Source: Shewanella sp. KX20019
GTDB taxonomy: Bacteria; Pseudomonadota; Gammaproteobacteria; Enterobacterales; Shewanellaceae
NCBI RefSeq assembly: GCF_016757755.1
Contig: NZ_CP068437.1
Coordinates: forward strand, 1,178,001 to 1,242,000
Direction of reading: 5' to 3'
Length of the DNA: 64,000 bases
This document shows, piece by piece, positions 53,317 through 63,658 of this stretch. The first letter of the stretch is position 1; each line of letters starts with the position of its first letter. Under the pieces are notes generated by a model, which saw nothing but the letters and a program-made list of their open reading frames with translations, made no database searches and had not been told where the DNA came from. The position numbers and the translations under genes were made by a program.

Positions 53317-53654
53317 GGCAGTGCTAACAGCTTAATAGGGGACTCATCAAATTCAGTGCCCCTCAATATCTACTCGTGGTAAAGCTATCACTATCACCAT
53401 AAGCAGAAATAACTGCAGCGTTGAGAACGCTACTCATTGTTGCCTATTCTCATTTATCTCTATCCGGGGATTTCCGCTGGTTACACTTGCTGAGTGGAAA
53501 GGGGACTAATGACTAAAATGTTGTCTATTTGTAATTTATAGCTAGATCATCTACCCTATTTCTTCATTTTAAGGCCATTGCATAGCGGTATAGTTAGTAT
53601 AAATAAAGATAACAAATCTTAATTATACTCAGTGCAAACAGCGACAGGAGAAAC
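53317..53654. other. Non-coding region before glnD-family gene
   Basis: No gene was seen. The ribosome site CAGGAGAAAC lies just before 53655. A possible -10-like TATAAT or TATAGT element around 53592 could start the transcript. Confidence 0.45.
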
Positions 53655-56258
53655 ATGTCAGACTCTGATATATCACCTCAATTCGATACAAAAATGAGCA
53701 TTACTGATTATAAAAAGGTAATTCAAGATGCTGACAACTACTTTAATAAAAACTTCACCCACGTCGCCATCGACGAGATTGTAAAGTTACGCGCTGATTT
53801 TTTTGATGCCCTCCTTCTCCATCTCTGGCAATGCGCCGATCTCGTCACCGAAAACTTATCTCTCAATGCTGTCGGCGGTTATGGTCGTCAAACCCTACAT
53901 CTACATTCTGACATTGATATTTGTGTGTTATTTGCTGACGAGCTTAGTCCTCATCAAGAGGCGCAAATAGGCCAGTTTTTTACCCAACTATGGGATATCG
54001 GTCTAGAGCTAGGCCACAGTGTATTAGCGCTGAATGAAGTTGATAAAGCGTGTGAAGATATTACCATTGCCACCTCCCTCTTTGAGATCCGCCATTTAAC
54101 CGGACCAGAGTCCCATGCAAAACAAGTCTTAGAGAGACTCTATGGCGATGATCTTTGGAGCAGTGAGGCATTTTTTAAAGCCAAGTTCAGCGAGCAAGAT
54201 GAACGCCACAAAAAGGCACAGGGCAGCGCTTTTAGCCTAGAGCCAAACTTAAAAAATAGTCCCGGCGGCATGCGCGATATTCAGACCTTGATCTGGGTTA
54301 CTCGTAAGTATTTTGCTGCAGAGGATATGGCAGCCTTAAGGCGATTCGGCTTCTTTACCGCCGATGAATATGCAGAATTATTAGAGTCACAACATTTTAT
54401 CTGGCGTGCTCGTTGGGCACTGCACGCAGCGGCGCAGCGTTCTGAAAATCGATTACTTATTGGTTTGCAAAGTGATGTTGCTAGGTTAATGGGCTTTGGC
54501 GACAACAGTCACCTTGCTATCGAAAAAATGATGCGTCAGTTATATCGTGCGATGCGACGGATCAGTGAACTCAATCAAATGTTATTGCAGTATTTTAAAG
54601 ATGAAATACTAGTACAAACTGACAAGAAGTCCACCGCGATTAATCAACATTTTGAGATAAATGGTCGACAGATAAATGCGCGCCATGATGATGTCTTTGT
54701 TGATCGTAAGCAGCTAATTGCGCTGTTTATCCATATAGCAGAAAACGCCAACGATATTGATGGTATTTCGCCGCAAACCATTCGTTTAATACGGCAGGTT
54801 AGACGACGATTATTGGGTGATCTGCAAGATTTTGATAGCTGTCGTAAAGAGTTTATCTCGCTATTTCGTCACCCTCAAGGCATGGGGCTCGCGCTATCGT
54901 TAATGCACAAACATGGCATTTTAGCGTCATATCTTCCCCAGTGGCGTGAAATTGTCGGCCAGATGCAATTCGACCTATACCATGTTTACCCCGTTGATGA
55001 ACATACTCATAAGTTACTGAAGAATTTATATTCATTGAGCTATAAAACTGAAGTTCCTTCGCTTGTACAGCCTAGTGCAGTTTACAAAGCGATAGAGAAT
55101 AAAGAGGTATTGTTATTAGCAGCCCTATTTCATGACTTAGGCAAGGGCCGCGGCGGTGATCACAGTGAATTGGGGGCCGTCGATGCGCTGCAATTTGCAA
55201 AGTTTCATGAGTTAAAACCATCGCAAGCTAAGGTGATGGCTTGGTTAGTTAAAAATCATCTATTGCTATCTCTGTCCTCACAGCGATTAGATATTTATGA
55301 TCCTTCGGAAGTCAAAAACCTTGCTAAAGCGATAGGGACTAAAGCCAGACTCGATGCGCTCTATTGTTTAACTGTTGCCGATATTAAGGCGACAAATGAT
55401 GATCTGTGGACTAACTGGAAGGCAACCTTACTTCGAGATCTCTATTTATCGATTAGTTACGCGTTGCGTAATGGCTTAGAGAACGTTTTAGAGCAACGAA
55501 CTATCGTTCGTGAGCACAAAAATGAAGCGCTAGAGCTGATGGGGGTGAGTACAGCACCGGATGCCATAAAACATTTGTGGAAACGCTTACCGCTATCATT
55601 TTTTAGCAATGCTCAACCGAGTGATATAGCCCGTTACTCTAAGGCCATGACGCAATATCCAGCTGACCGTGCACTTATTCTACTAGATGAAAGCAGTACT
55701 AAAGGTAGTAGCGACCTATTCGTCTATATGAAAGACAAACCGGGTCTGTTTGTTACGCTATTTAATACCTTAGCTTCACTACAGATCTCCGTTCAGCAGG
55801 CGAATATCTCCAAGACTAAAGATGGTTACGTGGTGGAGTCTTTAAAAATACTGGATTATGACGATCACCCCATTAGAACCGCTGGGCGACGAGACCGCAT
55901 CAAGCAAAAGCTGAAACAGGTATTGTTTGAAAATAGAAAGGTGCCTAAGCAGCGCCTCAACAGTAATATAGGCTCATTTGTCAGCGAAGCCAAAGTTGAG
56001 TTTTTACATTCTCGTAAAAAAGATAGAACGCTAATTAGTGTTACGGCGCTCGATAATCCACAATTTATGAGCCATTTCTGTAATGGCTTCAGGCTATTTG
56101 AACTCAATATTCACTCTGCAAAAATAACCACAGTGGGAGAGCAGGTTGATAATGTATTCCTTGTCTCTGACAAAGAGGGACAATCACTAGATGATGAGAA
56201 TAAACAAGCGCTGAAATCTTTCTTTGTCGATATCATTAAAGAGCAGGAACCAGCCTGA
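53655..56258 (+). CDS. glnD: GlnD-family protein-PII uridylyltransferase
   Basis: This 867-residue protein has the GlnD architecture. The nucleotidyltransferase site is GGYGRQTLHLHSDIDICVLF (residues 74-93, with D86 and D88). The HD domain for uridylyl removal is LFHDLGKGRGGDHSELG near residue 491. Two ACT domains sit near 688 and 790. It should add or remove UMP on PII in response to glutamine. Several normally conserved spots differ: GGYGRGE is GGYGRQT, and the second ACT has NPQFMSH where RPGLL is usual. The gene is not next to map or rpsB, the common site of glnD in relatives, so it could be a second, diverged copy. AGGAGA precedes the start. Confidence 0.82.
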   Translation: MSDSDISPQFDTKMSITDYKKVIQDADNYFNKNFTHVAIDEIVKLRADFFDALLLHLWQCADLVTENLSLNAVGGYGRQTLHLHSDIDICVLFADELSPHQEAQIGQFFTQLWDIGLELGHSVLALNEVDKACEDITIATSLFEIRHLTGPESHAKQVLERLYGDDLWSSEAFFKAKFSEQDERHKKAQGSAFSLEPNLKNSPGGMRDIQTLIWVTRKYFAAEDMAALRRFGFFTADEYAELLESQHFIWRARWALHAAAQRSENRLLIGLQSDVARLMGFGDNSHLAIEKMMRQLYRAMRRISELNQMLLQYFKDEILVQTDKKSTAINQHFEINGRQINARHDDVFVDRKQLIALFIHIAENANDIDGISPQTIRLIRQVRRRLLGDLQDFDSCRKEFISLFRHPQGMGLALSLMHKHGILASYLPQWREIVGQMQFDLYHVYPVDEHTHKLLKNLYSLSYKTEVPSLVQPSAVYKAIENKEVLLLAALFHDLGKGRGGDHSELGAVDALQFAKFHELKPSQAKVMAWLVKNHLLLSLSSQRLDIYDPSEVKNLAKAIGTKARLDALYCLTVADIKATNDDLWTNWKATLLRDLYLSISYALRNGLENVLEQRTIVREHKNEALELMGVSTAPDAIKHLWKRLPLSFFSNAQPSDIARYSKAMTQYPADRALILLDESSTKGSSDLFVYMKDKPGLFVTLFNTLASLQISVQQANISKTKDGYVVESLKILDYDDHPIRTAGRRDRIKQKLKQVLFENRKVPKQRLNSNIGSFVSEAKVEFLHSRKKDRTLISVTALDNPQFMSHFCNGFRLFELNIHSAKITTVGEQVDNVFLVSDKEGQSLDDENKQALKSFFVDIIKEQEPA

Positions 56259-56760
56259 TGGGTTGATGTTTAATGAAATGAACATCATTGAACTACCCTC
56301 GCTTATGCATCGTATAAGCGAGGTGAGCCTACAGCGCTGAAATGAAAATCAAAGCTGCTATTCACCGTCAGTATGGGTCGTTAATTCGGTCTGATAGCTT
56401 CGCTTTTTTTAACAATGCAAAGAGGTCTCTTCTAAGAGGCAAAATGCAAAAGTCTAATAGCTAAAAACGCTGCTTTTATGTACTCTTAAGAGAGAGGCCG
56501 TTAGTTGCGCTTATTTCATCTTTCCTAAACCATTTATAGAATAATTAACAGAGATAAATAGCAAAAGTTTCTTTGTAATTAAGGCCTTGTTTAAAACTCA
56601 TTGAACTCCCACCGAATCCTGTATCTTTAGGTCGGATGGGTATACATAAGATCATCTGTAATGGAATTTCATTTGCATCATAAAGCTTCGTAGTTGAATA
56701 TCAGCGGTTAGGGTGCAAATTCAGCATCGCTTAATATCGTTTAAGCGTAAGGTTTACAGG
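56259..56760. other. Non-coding region with strong hairpin
   Basis: A perfect 10-bp stem CCTCGCTTAT - GCATCGT - ATAAGCGAGG lies at 56297-56323, just after the glnD-family gene; it has no T-tail but may stop or stabilise the transcript. No gene follows until 56761. An AAGAGGTCTCTTCTAAGAGGC inverted repeat lies near 56420. Confidence 0.55.
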
Positions 56761-59700
56761 ATGTTGACTTGTTTATTCTCGCTTAGTAAGCACTTATCTA
56801 TTTCATCGAAATGGCTGACATTTTTTGTTGTTATGCTTTGCGTCATACTTGCTTGGGTCCCCACTTCTAAGGCGGTTGCAGAAACTGAATCAGAGCAAGA
56901 TATAGTGTCCCTGCAACTGCGTTGGCACCATCAGTTTCAGTTTGCGGGTTACTATACGGCGCTAGAAAAGGGCTTTTATCGGGACGAAGGTATTGAGGTT
57001 CAACTTCGTGCGGGAGATCCTAAACACACACCCGTGGAGGAGGTGCTATCTGGTGATGCTTTATACGGTGTCGGCAACAGTGAGATCCTTTATCGACGTT
57101 TGCAGGGAGAACCTCTGGTTGCTCTTGCTGCTATATTCCAACACTCTCCATCAATATTACTGACTCTAAAACAGTCTGGAATACGCTCTGCCCATGATCT
57201 TATAGGCAAAAAAGTGATGTTAGCCAATAAGAATCAAGATGCAGATTTCTTGACTATGTTTGTCAATGAAGGGATCTCGTTACCACAACTGGATATTATT
57301 TCTAGCAGTTATGATCTTGATGATCTGATCAATGGCAAGGTGGATGCATTTAATTCGTACACCACCAACGAACCCTACATTCTAAAGCAACTTAACATCT
57401 CCTATAACGTTATTGACCCAGTCAGTTATCGGGTCGACTTTTACAGTGATATTTTATTTACCTCGGAGACGGAACTGAATGAGCAGCCTGAGCGCGTAGC
57501 GGCCATGCGACGGGCTACGCTTAAAGGTTGGCGTTATGCGATGGATAATCCAGAAGAAATTGTGGATCTATTACTGACCAAATACCAAGCCAATAAATCA
57601 CCAGAACATTTACTCTTCGAAGCGACAGAGATGCGTAAGCTGATTGTGCCTGACCTGATCCAAATCGGCCATATGAACCCCAAACGCTGGCAGCATATGG
57701 CTAGCACTTTTGTCAAAGCCAAACTGGTTAAGGATAACAGCAACTTTGCTGGCTTTATCTATGACTATAATCCTAGTGCTACCGCACTTCCTAAATGGGT
57801 ATATCCGGTACTCTTCATTGCACTCTTCATTGTGATTTCAACCAGTTGTGTTAATTTTTATTTGCATCGTTTTAATCGGCGCTTGGCTGATGCGAAAAAG
57901 ACGTTACAGCACAGTGAAGAGCGGTTTAAAGCCCTTAGCGAAGCAACTTATGGCGGTATAATCATCCATGACGAAGGGAAAATTCTTGAATGTAATAGTG
58001 GTTTGTCAAACATCACGGGTTTTAGCTATGCCGAACTGATGGGCATGCGAGGTCTTGACCTAGTTGCGCCAGAGTACCTTGATGCTGTGCTCAAAAATAT
58101 GCGCAGTGACTACACCAATAGCTATGAAGTCATAGGGGTACGTAAGGATGGTTCTCAATACCCACTGGCTATCAAAGGCAAAAATATTATCTACAAGGGA
58201 CAACAAGCGCGGATCATAGAGTTCATTGATGTCACCGAGAATAAGGTAATTGAAGAAAAGTTAAAACTCGCCGCAAGTGTTTTTACTCACGCCCGTGAAG
58301 GGATTATGATCACAGATGCCAGTGGTAACATTATTGATGTCAATGAGACATTTAGTACGATCACCGGCTATGATCGCGAAGAGGTACTGGGTAAAAATCC
58401 AAGACTTCTTCAATCAAATCGGCACAGCCAAGAGTTTTATTCGGTAATGTGGAACTCTCTATTAGAAAATAAACAGTGGTCGGGAGAGCTGTGGAATAAA
58501 CGTAAAGATGGAGAGGTATTTGTTGAGCTCATTACCATTAGCGCAGTATCTGATACCAGTGGTAAAACCAAAAACTATGTTGCACTTTTTTCCGATATTA
58601 CTTCAATGAAGCGCCATCAACAGCAGCTCGAACATATTGCTCATTATGATACCTTAACTGACTTACCTAACCGAGTGATGCTGGCTGACCGATTGCTTCA
58701 TGCCATGATGCAGAGTGAGCGGCGCCAACAGTTTTTAGCGGTGGCTTATCTTGATTTAGATGGTTTTAAAGCAGTCAATGATACCTACGGTCATGATATG
58801 GGTGATGAGCTGTTAATCAAGCTATCGAGGCTGATGAGTGATACTTTGCGCGAGAGTGACACTCTGGCTCGCATCGGTGGTGATGAATTTGTTGCCTTGC
58901 TGGTGGATCTAGAAAGCATGGAGGATTGTGAGCGAATATTGGAGCGTTTATTGTTGTCGGCAAGCTGTCCCGTGACGTCTGGCCATGTAACTTTACAAGT
59001 GTCGACCAGTATCGGCGTGACCTTGTATCCTCAAGACCATGTCAGTGCCGACCAGCTGCTGCGCCATGCTGATCAAGCTATGTATATCGCCAAGCAAACA
59101 GGCAAGAATCGCTTCCATCTATTTGACGTCAATGAAGATAAAACCATACAAACTACACATGAGAACATTGAAAATATTCAGCGAGGACTGGAGCGAGGGG
59201 AGTTTGTATTATATTACCAGCCTAAAGTGAATATGAAGACTGGTACTGTAATTGGTTGTGAAGCTTTGATCCGCTGGCAGCATCCTGAGCGAGGTTTACT
59301 GCTGCCTGGAGAGTTTCTACCTATCATCGATAAACATCCGATTAGTTTAACGCTAGGAGACTGGGTTATTGATACGGCGCTGTCGCAGATGGCTCAGTGG
59401 AGTGCGGTTGAATTGAATATTCCGATAAGTGTCAATATCGACGCTTATCAATTACAACAAGAGGGCTTTGTCACTAAGTTATCCACTGCGTTAGCGCTAC
59501 GACCAACAATTAACCCCGGCTCACTAGAGCTTGAGATCCTAGAAACCAGTGCATTAGGCGACATGCTCAAAGTGTCGGCGACGATGGAGGCCTGTATTGA
59601 TATTGGGGTAGGCTTTGCGCTAGATGACTTTGGTACAGGCTTTTCTTCACTGACCTACCTTAAACGTCTACCGGCAAATTTACTGAAAATCGATCAGAGT

Positions 59701-59940
59701 TTTGTCAGAGATATGTTAGTGGACTCTGATGATCGGGCGATAGTCATGGGCGTCATTAGCTTGGCTTCTGCTTTTCATCGTCAAGTGATAGCTGAGGGGG
59801 TAGAGAGTATTGAACATGGCACGCAGCTAGTGTCGATGGGTTGCGTACTTGCTCAGGGCTACGGTATAGCGCGGCCTATGCCTGCTGCTAAATTACCCTC
59901 TTGGGTGGATGAATGGAAACCCAACACTGCTTGGATATGA
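56761..59940 (+). CDS. Transmembrane sensor with NMT1/THI5-like domain, PAS-PAS-GGDEF-EAL
   Basis: This is a cyclic-di-GMP enzyme of 1059 residues. After the signal/TM segment (residues 10-35) comes a periplasmic NMT1/THI5-like substrate-binding domain (about 50-330: LQLRWHHQFQFAGYYTALEKGFYRDEGIEVQL). TM VLFIALFIVISTSCVNFYL follows near 350, then two PAS domains (about 380-500 and 505-620), GGDEF (RIGGDEF intact, near 706) and EAL (CEALIRW near 832, DDFGTGFSSLTYLKRLP near 955). Both enzyme motifs look intact, so it could make or break cyclic-di-GMP in response to a periplasmic ligand. I use ATG 56761, with TAAGG 8 bp upstream; the frame opens at GTG 56713. Confidence 0.9.
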   Translation: MLTCLFSLSKHLSISSKWLTFFVVMLCVILAWVPTSKAVAETESEQDIVSLQLRWHHQFQFAGYYTALEKGFYRDEGIEVQLRAGDPKHTPVEEVLSGDALYGVGNSEILYRRLQGEPLVALAAIFQHSPSILLTLKQSGIRSAHDLIGKKVMLANKNQDADFLTMFVNEGISLPQLDIISSSYDLDDLINGKVDAFNSYTTNEPYILKQLNISYNVIDPVSYRVDFYSDILFTSETELNEQPERVAAMRRATLKGWRYAMDNPEEIVDLLLTKYQANKSPEHLLFEATEMRKLIVPDLIQIGHMNPKRWQHMASTFVKAKLVKDNSNFAGFIYDYNPSATALPKWVYPVLFIALFIVISTSCVNFYLHRFNRRLADAKKTLQHSEERFKALSEATYGGIIIHDEGKILECNSGLSNITGFSYAELMGMRGLDLVAPEYLDAVLKNMRSDYTNSYEVIGVRKDGSQYPLAIKGKNIIYKGQQARIIEFIDVTENKVIEEKLKLAASVFTHAREGIMITDASGNIIDVNETFSTITGYDREEVLGKNPRLLQSNRHSQEFYSVMWNSLLENKQWSGELWNKRKDGEVFVELITISAVSDTSGKTKNYVALFSDITSMKRHQQQLEHIAHYDTLTDLPNRVMLADRLLHAMMQSERRQQFLAVAYLDLDGFKAVNDTYGHDMGDELLIKLSRLMSDTLRESDTLARIGGDEFVALLVDLESMEDCERILERLLLSASCPVTSGHVTLQVSTSIGVTLYPQDHVSADQLLRHADQAMYIAKQTGKNRFHLFDVNEDKTIQTTHENIENIQRGLERGEFVLYYQPKVNMKTGTVIGCEALIRWQHPERGLLLPGEFLPIIDKHPISLTLGDWVIDTALSQMAQWSAVELNIPISVNIDAYQLQQEGFVTKLSTALALRPTINPGSLELEILETSALGDMLKVSATMEACIDIGVGFALDDFGTGFSSLTYLKRLPANLLKIDQSFVRDMLVDSDDRAIVMGVISLASAFHRQVIAEGVESIEHGTQLVSMGCVLAQGYGIARPMPAAKLPSWVDEWKPNTAWI

Positions 59941-60244
59941 CGTTAAAAATTCGACGACTGCTTAATCGCTTCTGCTGTGCAAGCAATAATCTCCTTTTCT
60001 AGTGAGTTACCTCCACGGACACTTAAGCATAAGTATGTGTTCCATGGGCTATGATCAGGCGCTTAATTCTAAGCTTCAGTTAACTCTAATGTTTTAGCTA
60101 TCATCGATAACCCATTTAGAGCGAACATTTAGTAACGCAGGCTTCACAGTTCTATAACTTTGGCGTTGTATTTGAGTGGCATTTGTTACCTAATATCTAT
60201 TAGATTTTTCTTATGTCTTGCAGTGTTTATTTAGGCGGTCTTTT
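59941..60244. other. Intergenic region before chemoreceptor gene
   Basis: No gene was seen; promoter area of the chemoreceptor. Confidence 0.45.
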
Positions 60245-62311
60245 ATGAAAATGACGATAAAAGCTAAATTAATCATTCTGGTAGCTATATTACTTATTGC
60301 GGTTTCCAGTTTATTTGTTGCCAACATGTTTGTAATAGAGCAGGCGGTTCTTAAGCAGGAGGAGCAGAATATTGGCAATGAAGTTGAGGCGCTAGTAAAG
60401 CAAAATCTCATTGGTCAAGTTGATACGTTAAGCCGTTCGGTTAACGACCTCTATCAACTCTCTAGGATCGATAATATCAAACAGGCGTTGGGCGACGAGA
60501 TTAAGATGTTTCGCAATGTCATACATCGGATGTATGACAATAACCTTACCGATGAAGCCGATATGATGGTGTATACCTTCCTCAATGAATATCAATGGGG
60601 AGAGGGGCGATATTTGTTTGCCTATGATGCGGATACCCTCACCAATGAGGCATCAGGTATGGGTGGCGTATCAATGGGAAATAGTCGTGATGCTGTTGAT
60701 GACAGAGGCAACTTTTATGCCCGCGATATTGTCACCGCAGCGAGAAACAATGAGATAGGCTTCAGTAGCTATTTTTTCTCAAATCCATCGACAGCTCAGG
60801 TCGAAGAAAAGCTCTCTGCCTCATTTTATTTTGAACCTCTTAATCTAGTGATCGCTACGGGTGAATACATCAGCACCTTAAAACAAGATAAGATCACCGC
60901 GGCGCTGCAGACGGTGATGGCAGCCAAATTTGGAGACAAGGGTAAGTTTTGGATACAGGATACGGATGGTAAAATTCTGGCTCACTCTGAAAAAGAGAAA
61001 ATTGGCCAACTTACAGCAAACTCAGCTAAGGTGAAGCAAGCTTTAGGCAGTCAATCTGATGCCTTTTTAACGCTTTCAATTTTTGAAGCTGCAACCAATA
61101 CAACTCAAACTCAGATTGTTTACGTCAGGAATATTTTACCTGAGTGGGGTTGGGTGATCGGAACTGGCACCTATGAATCAAATGTGACCTCGATTAAACA
61201 GGGCTTAACAGCCGGGACTCGAGAGATCTTTGACAGTAAAATTTATCAAAGTATTGCATTAACAAGTTTGCTTATTATCGTTGCGCTTAGCTGTTGTGTT
61301 TATCTATTAAACAAGATCATTGCTGACATGGTGGTGTTGAAAAAGCGCATTGAAGCCTTATCCACAGGTGATGCAGATCTGACTTCTCGGTTAGAGATTG
61401 TTAGTCATGATGAACTTGGCGACATAGGCCATTCGGTTAATCGTTTCATTGGCTATTTACATGACATGATGCTGGATATATCGCAATCTTCGCACAAGAT
61501 AACCGAAGGGATAATACAACTCGATAACCAGTCGGAGCGTAATAGCTTAGCGCTCAATAATCATAGTTCAGAGACTGAACTGGCGGTAACAGCGATTAAT
61601 CAGATGCATGCATCGGCAGATGCAGTCGCTAAAAGTGCAGTTAACACGGCGTTGAGTACCCAGCAGGCCAACGAAGAAGCAAAAGCGTCGAAATTAACCG
61701 TAGTCGAAGCCTCAAACAGCGTTATATCACTGGTTGAGGAAATGAACTCAGCAACCAGCAGTATTCATACTATGAGTGAAAACACCAATAAAATTGTATC
61801 CGTGCTCGGGGTTATTAAGGAGATCGCCGATCAAACTAATCTGCTGGCACTGAATGCGGCTATCGAAGCGGCTCGAGCGGGAGAGCAGGGAAGGGGCTTT
61901 GCGGTCGTCGCCGATGAAGTGCGTTCGCTGGCTTCGCGTACACAATCGAGTACGACTCAAATCGAGCAGATCTTATCTACGCTACGCAGTGATGCTAGCA
62001 GGGCTGAAAAAGTGATGAACGAAACCAAAAACAGCTGCCAAACCGTGGCTGAAAACACCTCTCTCGTCACCACTAGCCTAGATGCAATGACCGACTCTAT
62101 TATAGAGATAAATGATTTAGGCGGGCAAATAGCAACCGCTTCTGAGCAGCAAAGTACGGTTACTGCAGAGATAAGCCGAAATATGCACGCCATTGAAGCG
62201 ATGGCTGTTGAATTATTGCAAAATGGTCAGCATACAGCGCAGAGTACCCGAAACCTTTCAGCAGCCAACGAGCAGCTTAGTATATTGGTGAGTAAATTTA
62301 AGTTAGTTTAA
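60245..62311 (+). CDS. Methyl-accepting chemotaxis protein with Cache sensor
   Basis: This 688-residue chemoreceptor has TM1 at residues 5-27, a large periplasmic Cache-type sensor (about 30-330; GRYLFAYDADTLTNEASGMGG is in the first ligand pocket and FGDKGKFWIQDTDGKILAHSEK in the second), and TM2 near 337-360 (IYQSIALTSLLIIVALSCCVYLL). HAMP follows (about 362-415) and then the coiled-coil signalling domain with EIADQTNLLALNAAIEAARAGEQGRGFAVVADEVRSLA near 523. It should couple to CheA/CheW. I use ATG 60245 (AGGCGG upstream); the frame opens at 60218. The ligand is not predictable. Confidence 0.92.
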   Translation: MKMTIKAKLIILVAILLIAVSSLFVANMFVIEQAVLKQEEQNIGNEVEALVKQNLIGQVDTLSRSVNDLYQLSRIDNIKQALGDEIKMFRNVIHRMYDNNLTDEADMMVYTFLNEYQWGEGRYLFAYDADTLTNEASGMGGVSMGNSRDAVDDRGNFYARDIVTAARNNEIGFSSYFFSNPSTAQVEEKLSASFYFEPLNLVIATGEYISTLKQDKITAALQTVMAAKFGDKGKFWIQDTDGKILAHSEKEKIGQLTANSAKVKQALGSQSDAFLTLSIFEAATNTTQTQIVYVRNILPEWGWVIGTGTYESNVTSIKQGLTAGTREIFDSKIYQSIALTSLLIIVALSCCVYLLNKIIADMVVLKKRIEALSTGDADLTSRLEIVSHDELGDIGHSVNRFIGYLHDMMLDISQSSHKITEGIIQLDNQSERNSLALNNHSSETELAVTAINQMHASADAVAKSAVNTALSTQQANEEAKASKLTVVEASNSVISLVEEMNSATSSIHTMSENTNKIVSVLGVIKEIADQTNLLALNAAIEAARAGEQGRGFAVVADEVRSLASRTQSSTTQIEQILSTLRSDASRAEKVMNETKNSCQTVAENTSLVTTSLDAMTDSIIEINDLGGQIATASEQQSTVTAEISRNMHAIEAMAVELLQNGQHTAQSTRNLSAANEQLSILVSKFKLV

Positions 62312-62472
62312 TCTTCGACGGACAGGTTGATAAACCATGGTTTTAGGAAGGTTGGCGGATCACTACAATGTATGCAGAGGTGAACCGTTATCATTTCTTT
62401 GAGTAGGAACTGTGGGATCTGCGGACAGTTAATGATTAAATAGCTTCAGAGTAATTGATCCGTAATACAGCC

Positions 62473-62892
62473 ATGAATGAAGCCATTATCATCTCACTTC
62501 CCTCCCTTATTCATCGAATAGGTAGGGAAACCGTCAATAGTGCTAAAGTGTTTGCTGCGCAGTATCATTGTGAGCTTAAGCGGGTGCGTCGCTCTAGAAA
62601 TTGGCAACTCTCTGGTGAGGCTATCGACATTCAATCGTTTGCAAGGGATTTGAGAGCTGAGTCAATCAAAACTGGGCAACGGGAGGTAGGGGCTAATGGT
62701 GAGTTTCATTATCTTATCAAAAAGATTGAAACGGCATTGCTTGGTCATGCAGATAAGCTGGAACCGCTAGCAGAAAAGCTTGCTCGCCTTATTAGTGAAA
62801 ACCCCAACATCACCTTGGCCGAATTGGTGCACATCACCGATTGCCGCATGAGCGAGGCCAGAACAGCACGCTTTGATGCCGATCTTTGGTAG
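62473..62892 (+). CDS. Short RRF_GI-type protein (ribosome recycling factor family)
   Basis: The product has 139 residues. IISLPSLIHRIGRETVNSAKVFAAQYHCELKRVRRSRNWQLSGEAI matches the N-terminal signature of PF12614 (RRF_GI), a small family named for resemblance to ribosome recycling factor and known from marine gammaproteobacteria. The C-terminal helix-turn-helix-like LARLISENPNITLAELVHITDCRMSEARTARFD may bind DNA or RNA. Function is not established. I use ATG 62473; the open frame starts with TTG at 62455 and no clear ribosome site precedes either. Confidence 0.78.
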   Translation: MNEAIIISLPSLIHRIGRETVNSAKVFAAQYHCELKRVRRSRNWQLSGEAIDIQSFARDLRAESIKTGQREVGANGEFHYLIKKIETALLGHADKLEPLAEKLARLISENPNITLAELVHITDCRMSEARTARFDADLW

Positions 62893-63334
62893 CGCCATTC
62901 CAAGTTGAATCAGGGGATCTTGTTCAAAGTAGAAGTTAACAAAAAAACAAGCCTCAGCATGGCAGACTATGTTGCGGAACGAAAATACCCCTTAATGTTC
63001 TAGTTGCAAGCTACTGATTTTAAGTGTTTTTAATGGTGCAGCGGGTCGCTACAGTATCTGTTTTATTCCATATGGCGTTACAATTTTACGGCTACGACAT
63101 CTTTTTACATAAATTAAACCTTTACAATATCTCAAAGTGCTGTAAAGTACGCCTTGCTCTGGCATACAGAGTTATTAATGAAACATCAAGTAAAAGAAAA
63201 GCTTCAGATTCTGCGTTATCGTTGTATCATCTGTGTTTCCCTTAGCTTCATCGTAACATTTAATAATTCAGGCTCTCAGCACATCGCACTTTCGCGATAG
63301 ATTTATTAATTCTCAACTATATAAGGGACATAAA
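62893..63334. other. Leader/promoter region of the cold-shock gene
   Basis: No gene is supported; an ORF at 63024-63245 has no family features. Cold-shock genes of the cspA type usually have long 5' leaders, so much of the last 100-150 bp may be transcribed. AGGGAC at 63323-63328 is the ribosome site. Confidence 0.5.
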
Positions 63335-63547
63335 ATGTCTAATTCAACTACTGGTATCGTAAAATGGTTTAACGAAGACAAAGGTTTTGGCTTCATTACT
63401 CAAGACAATGGCGGCGCTGACGTATTCGTACATTTCCGCGCTATCACTTCAGAAGGTTTCAAGACTCTTGCTGAAGGCCAAAAAGTTTCTTTCGACCTAG
63501 AGCAAGGCCAAAAAGGCCCACAAGCAGCTAACGTAGTTGCTATCTAG
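63335..63547 (+). CDS. CspA-family cold-shock protein
   Basis: This 70-residue OB-fold single-strand nucleic-acid-binding protein has RNP1 (KGFGFI at residues 17-22) and RNP2 (VFVHF at 31-35). GIVKWFNEDKGFGFITQDNGGADVFVHFRAI is the family core. It chaperones RNA, typically at low temperature or in growth transition. Length and ending (GPQAANVVAI) are standard. ATG 63335 follows AAGGGACATAAA, and a terminator follows at 63628. Confidence 0.93.
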   Translation: MSNSTTGIVKWFNEDKGFGFITQDNGGADVFVHFRAITSEGFKTLAEGQKVSFDLEQGQKGPQAANVVAI

Positions 63548-63627
63548 TTGAAAGTCGATTCAAATAGTTAATAGCTATTTGAATCACTTTAAATAATTAA
63601 AGAGAAGTTAAATTCTCTTCAATTATT

Positions 63628-63658
63628 AAAAAAAGCGAACCTTATGGTTCGCTTTTTT
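63628..63658 (+). terminator. Terminator of the cold-shock gene
   Basis: AAAAGCGAACC - TTAT - GGTTCGCTTTTTT has a long T-tail and an A-run before it. The stem is almost the same as at 9609-9640. Confidence 0.88.

Noticed and set aside
63024..63245. 73-residue ORF before the cold-shock gene
   Set aside because: It lies in the likely leader/promoter region and has no family features.
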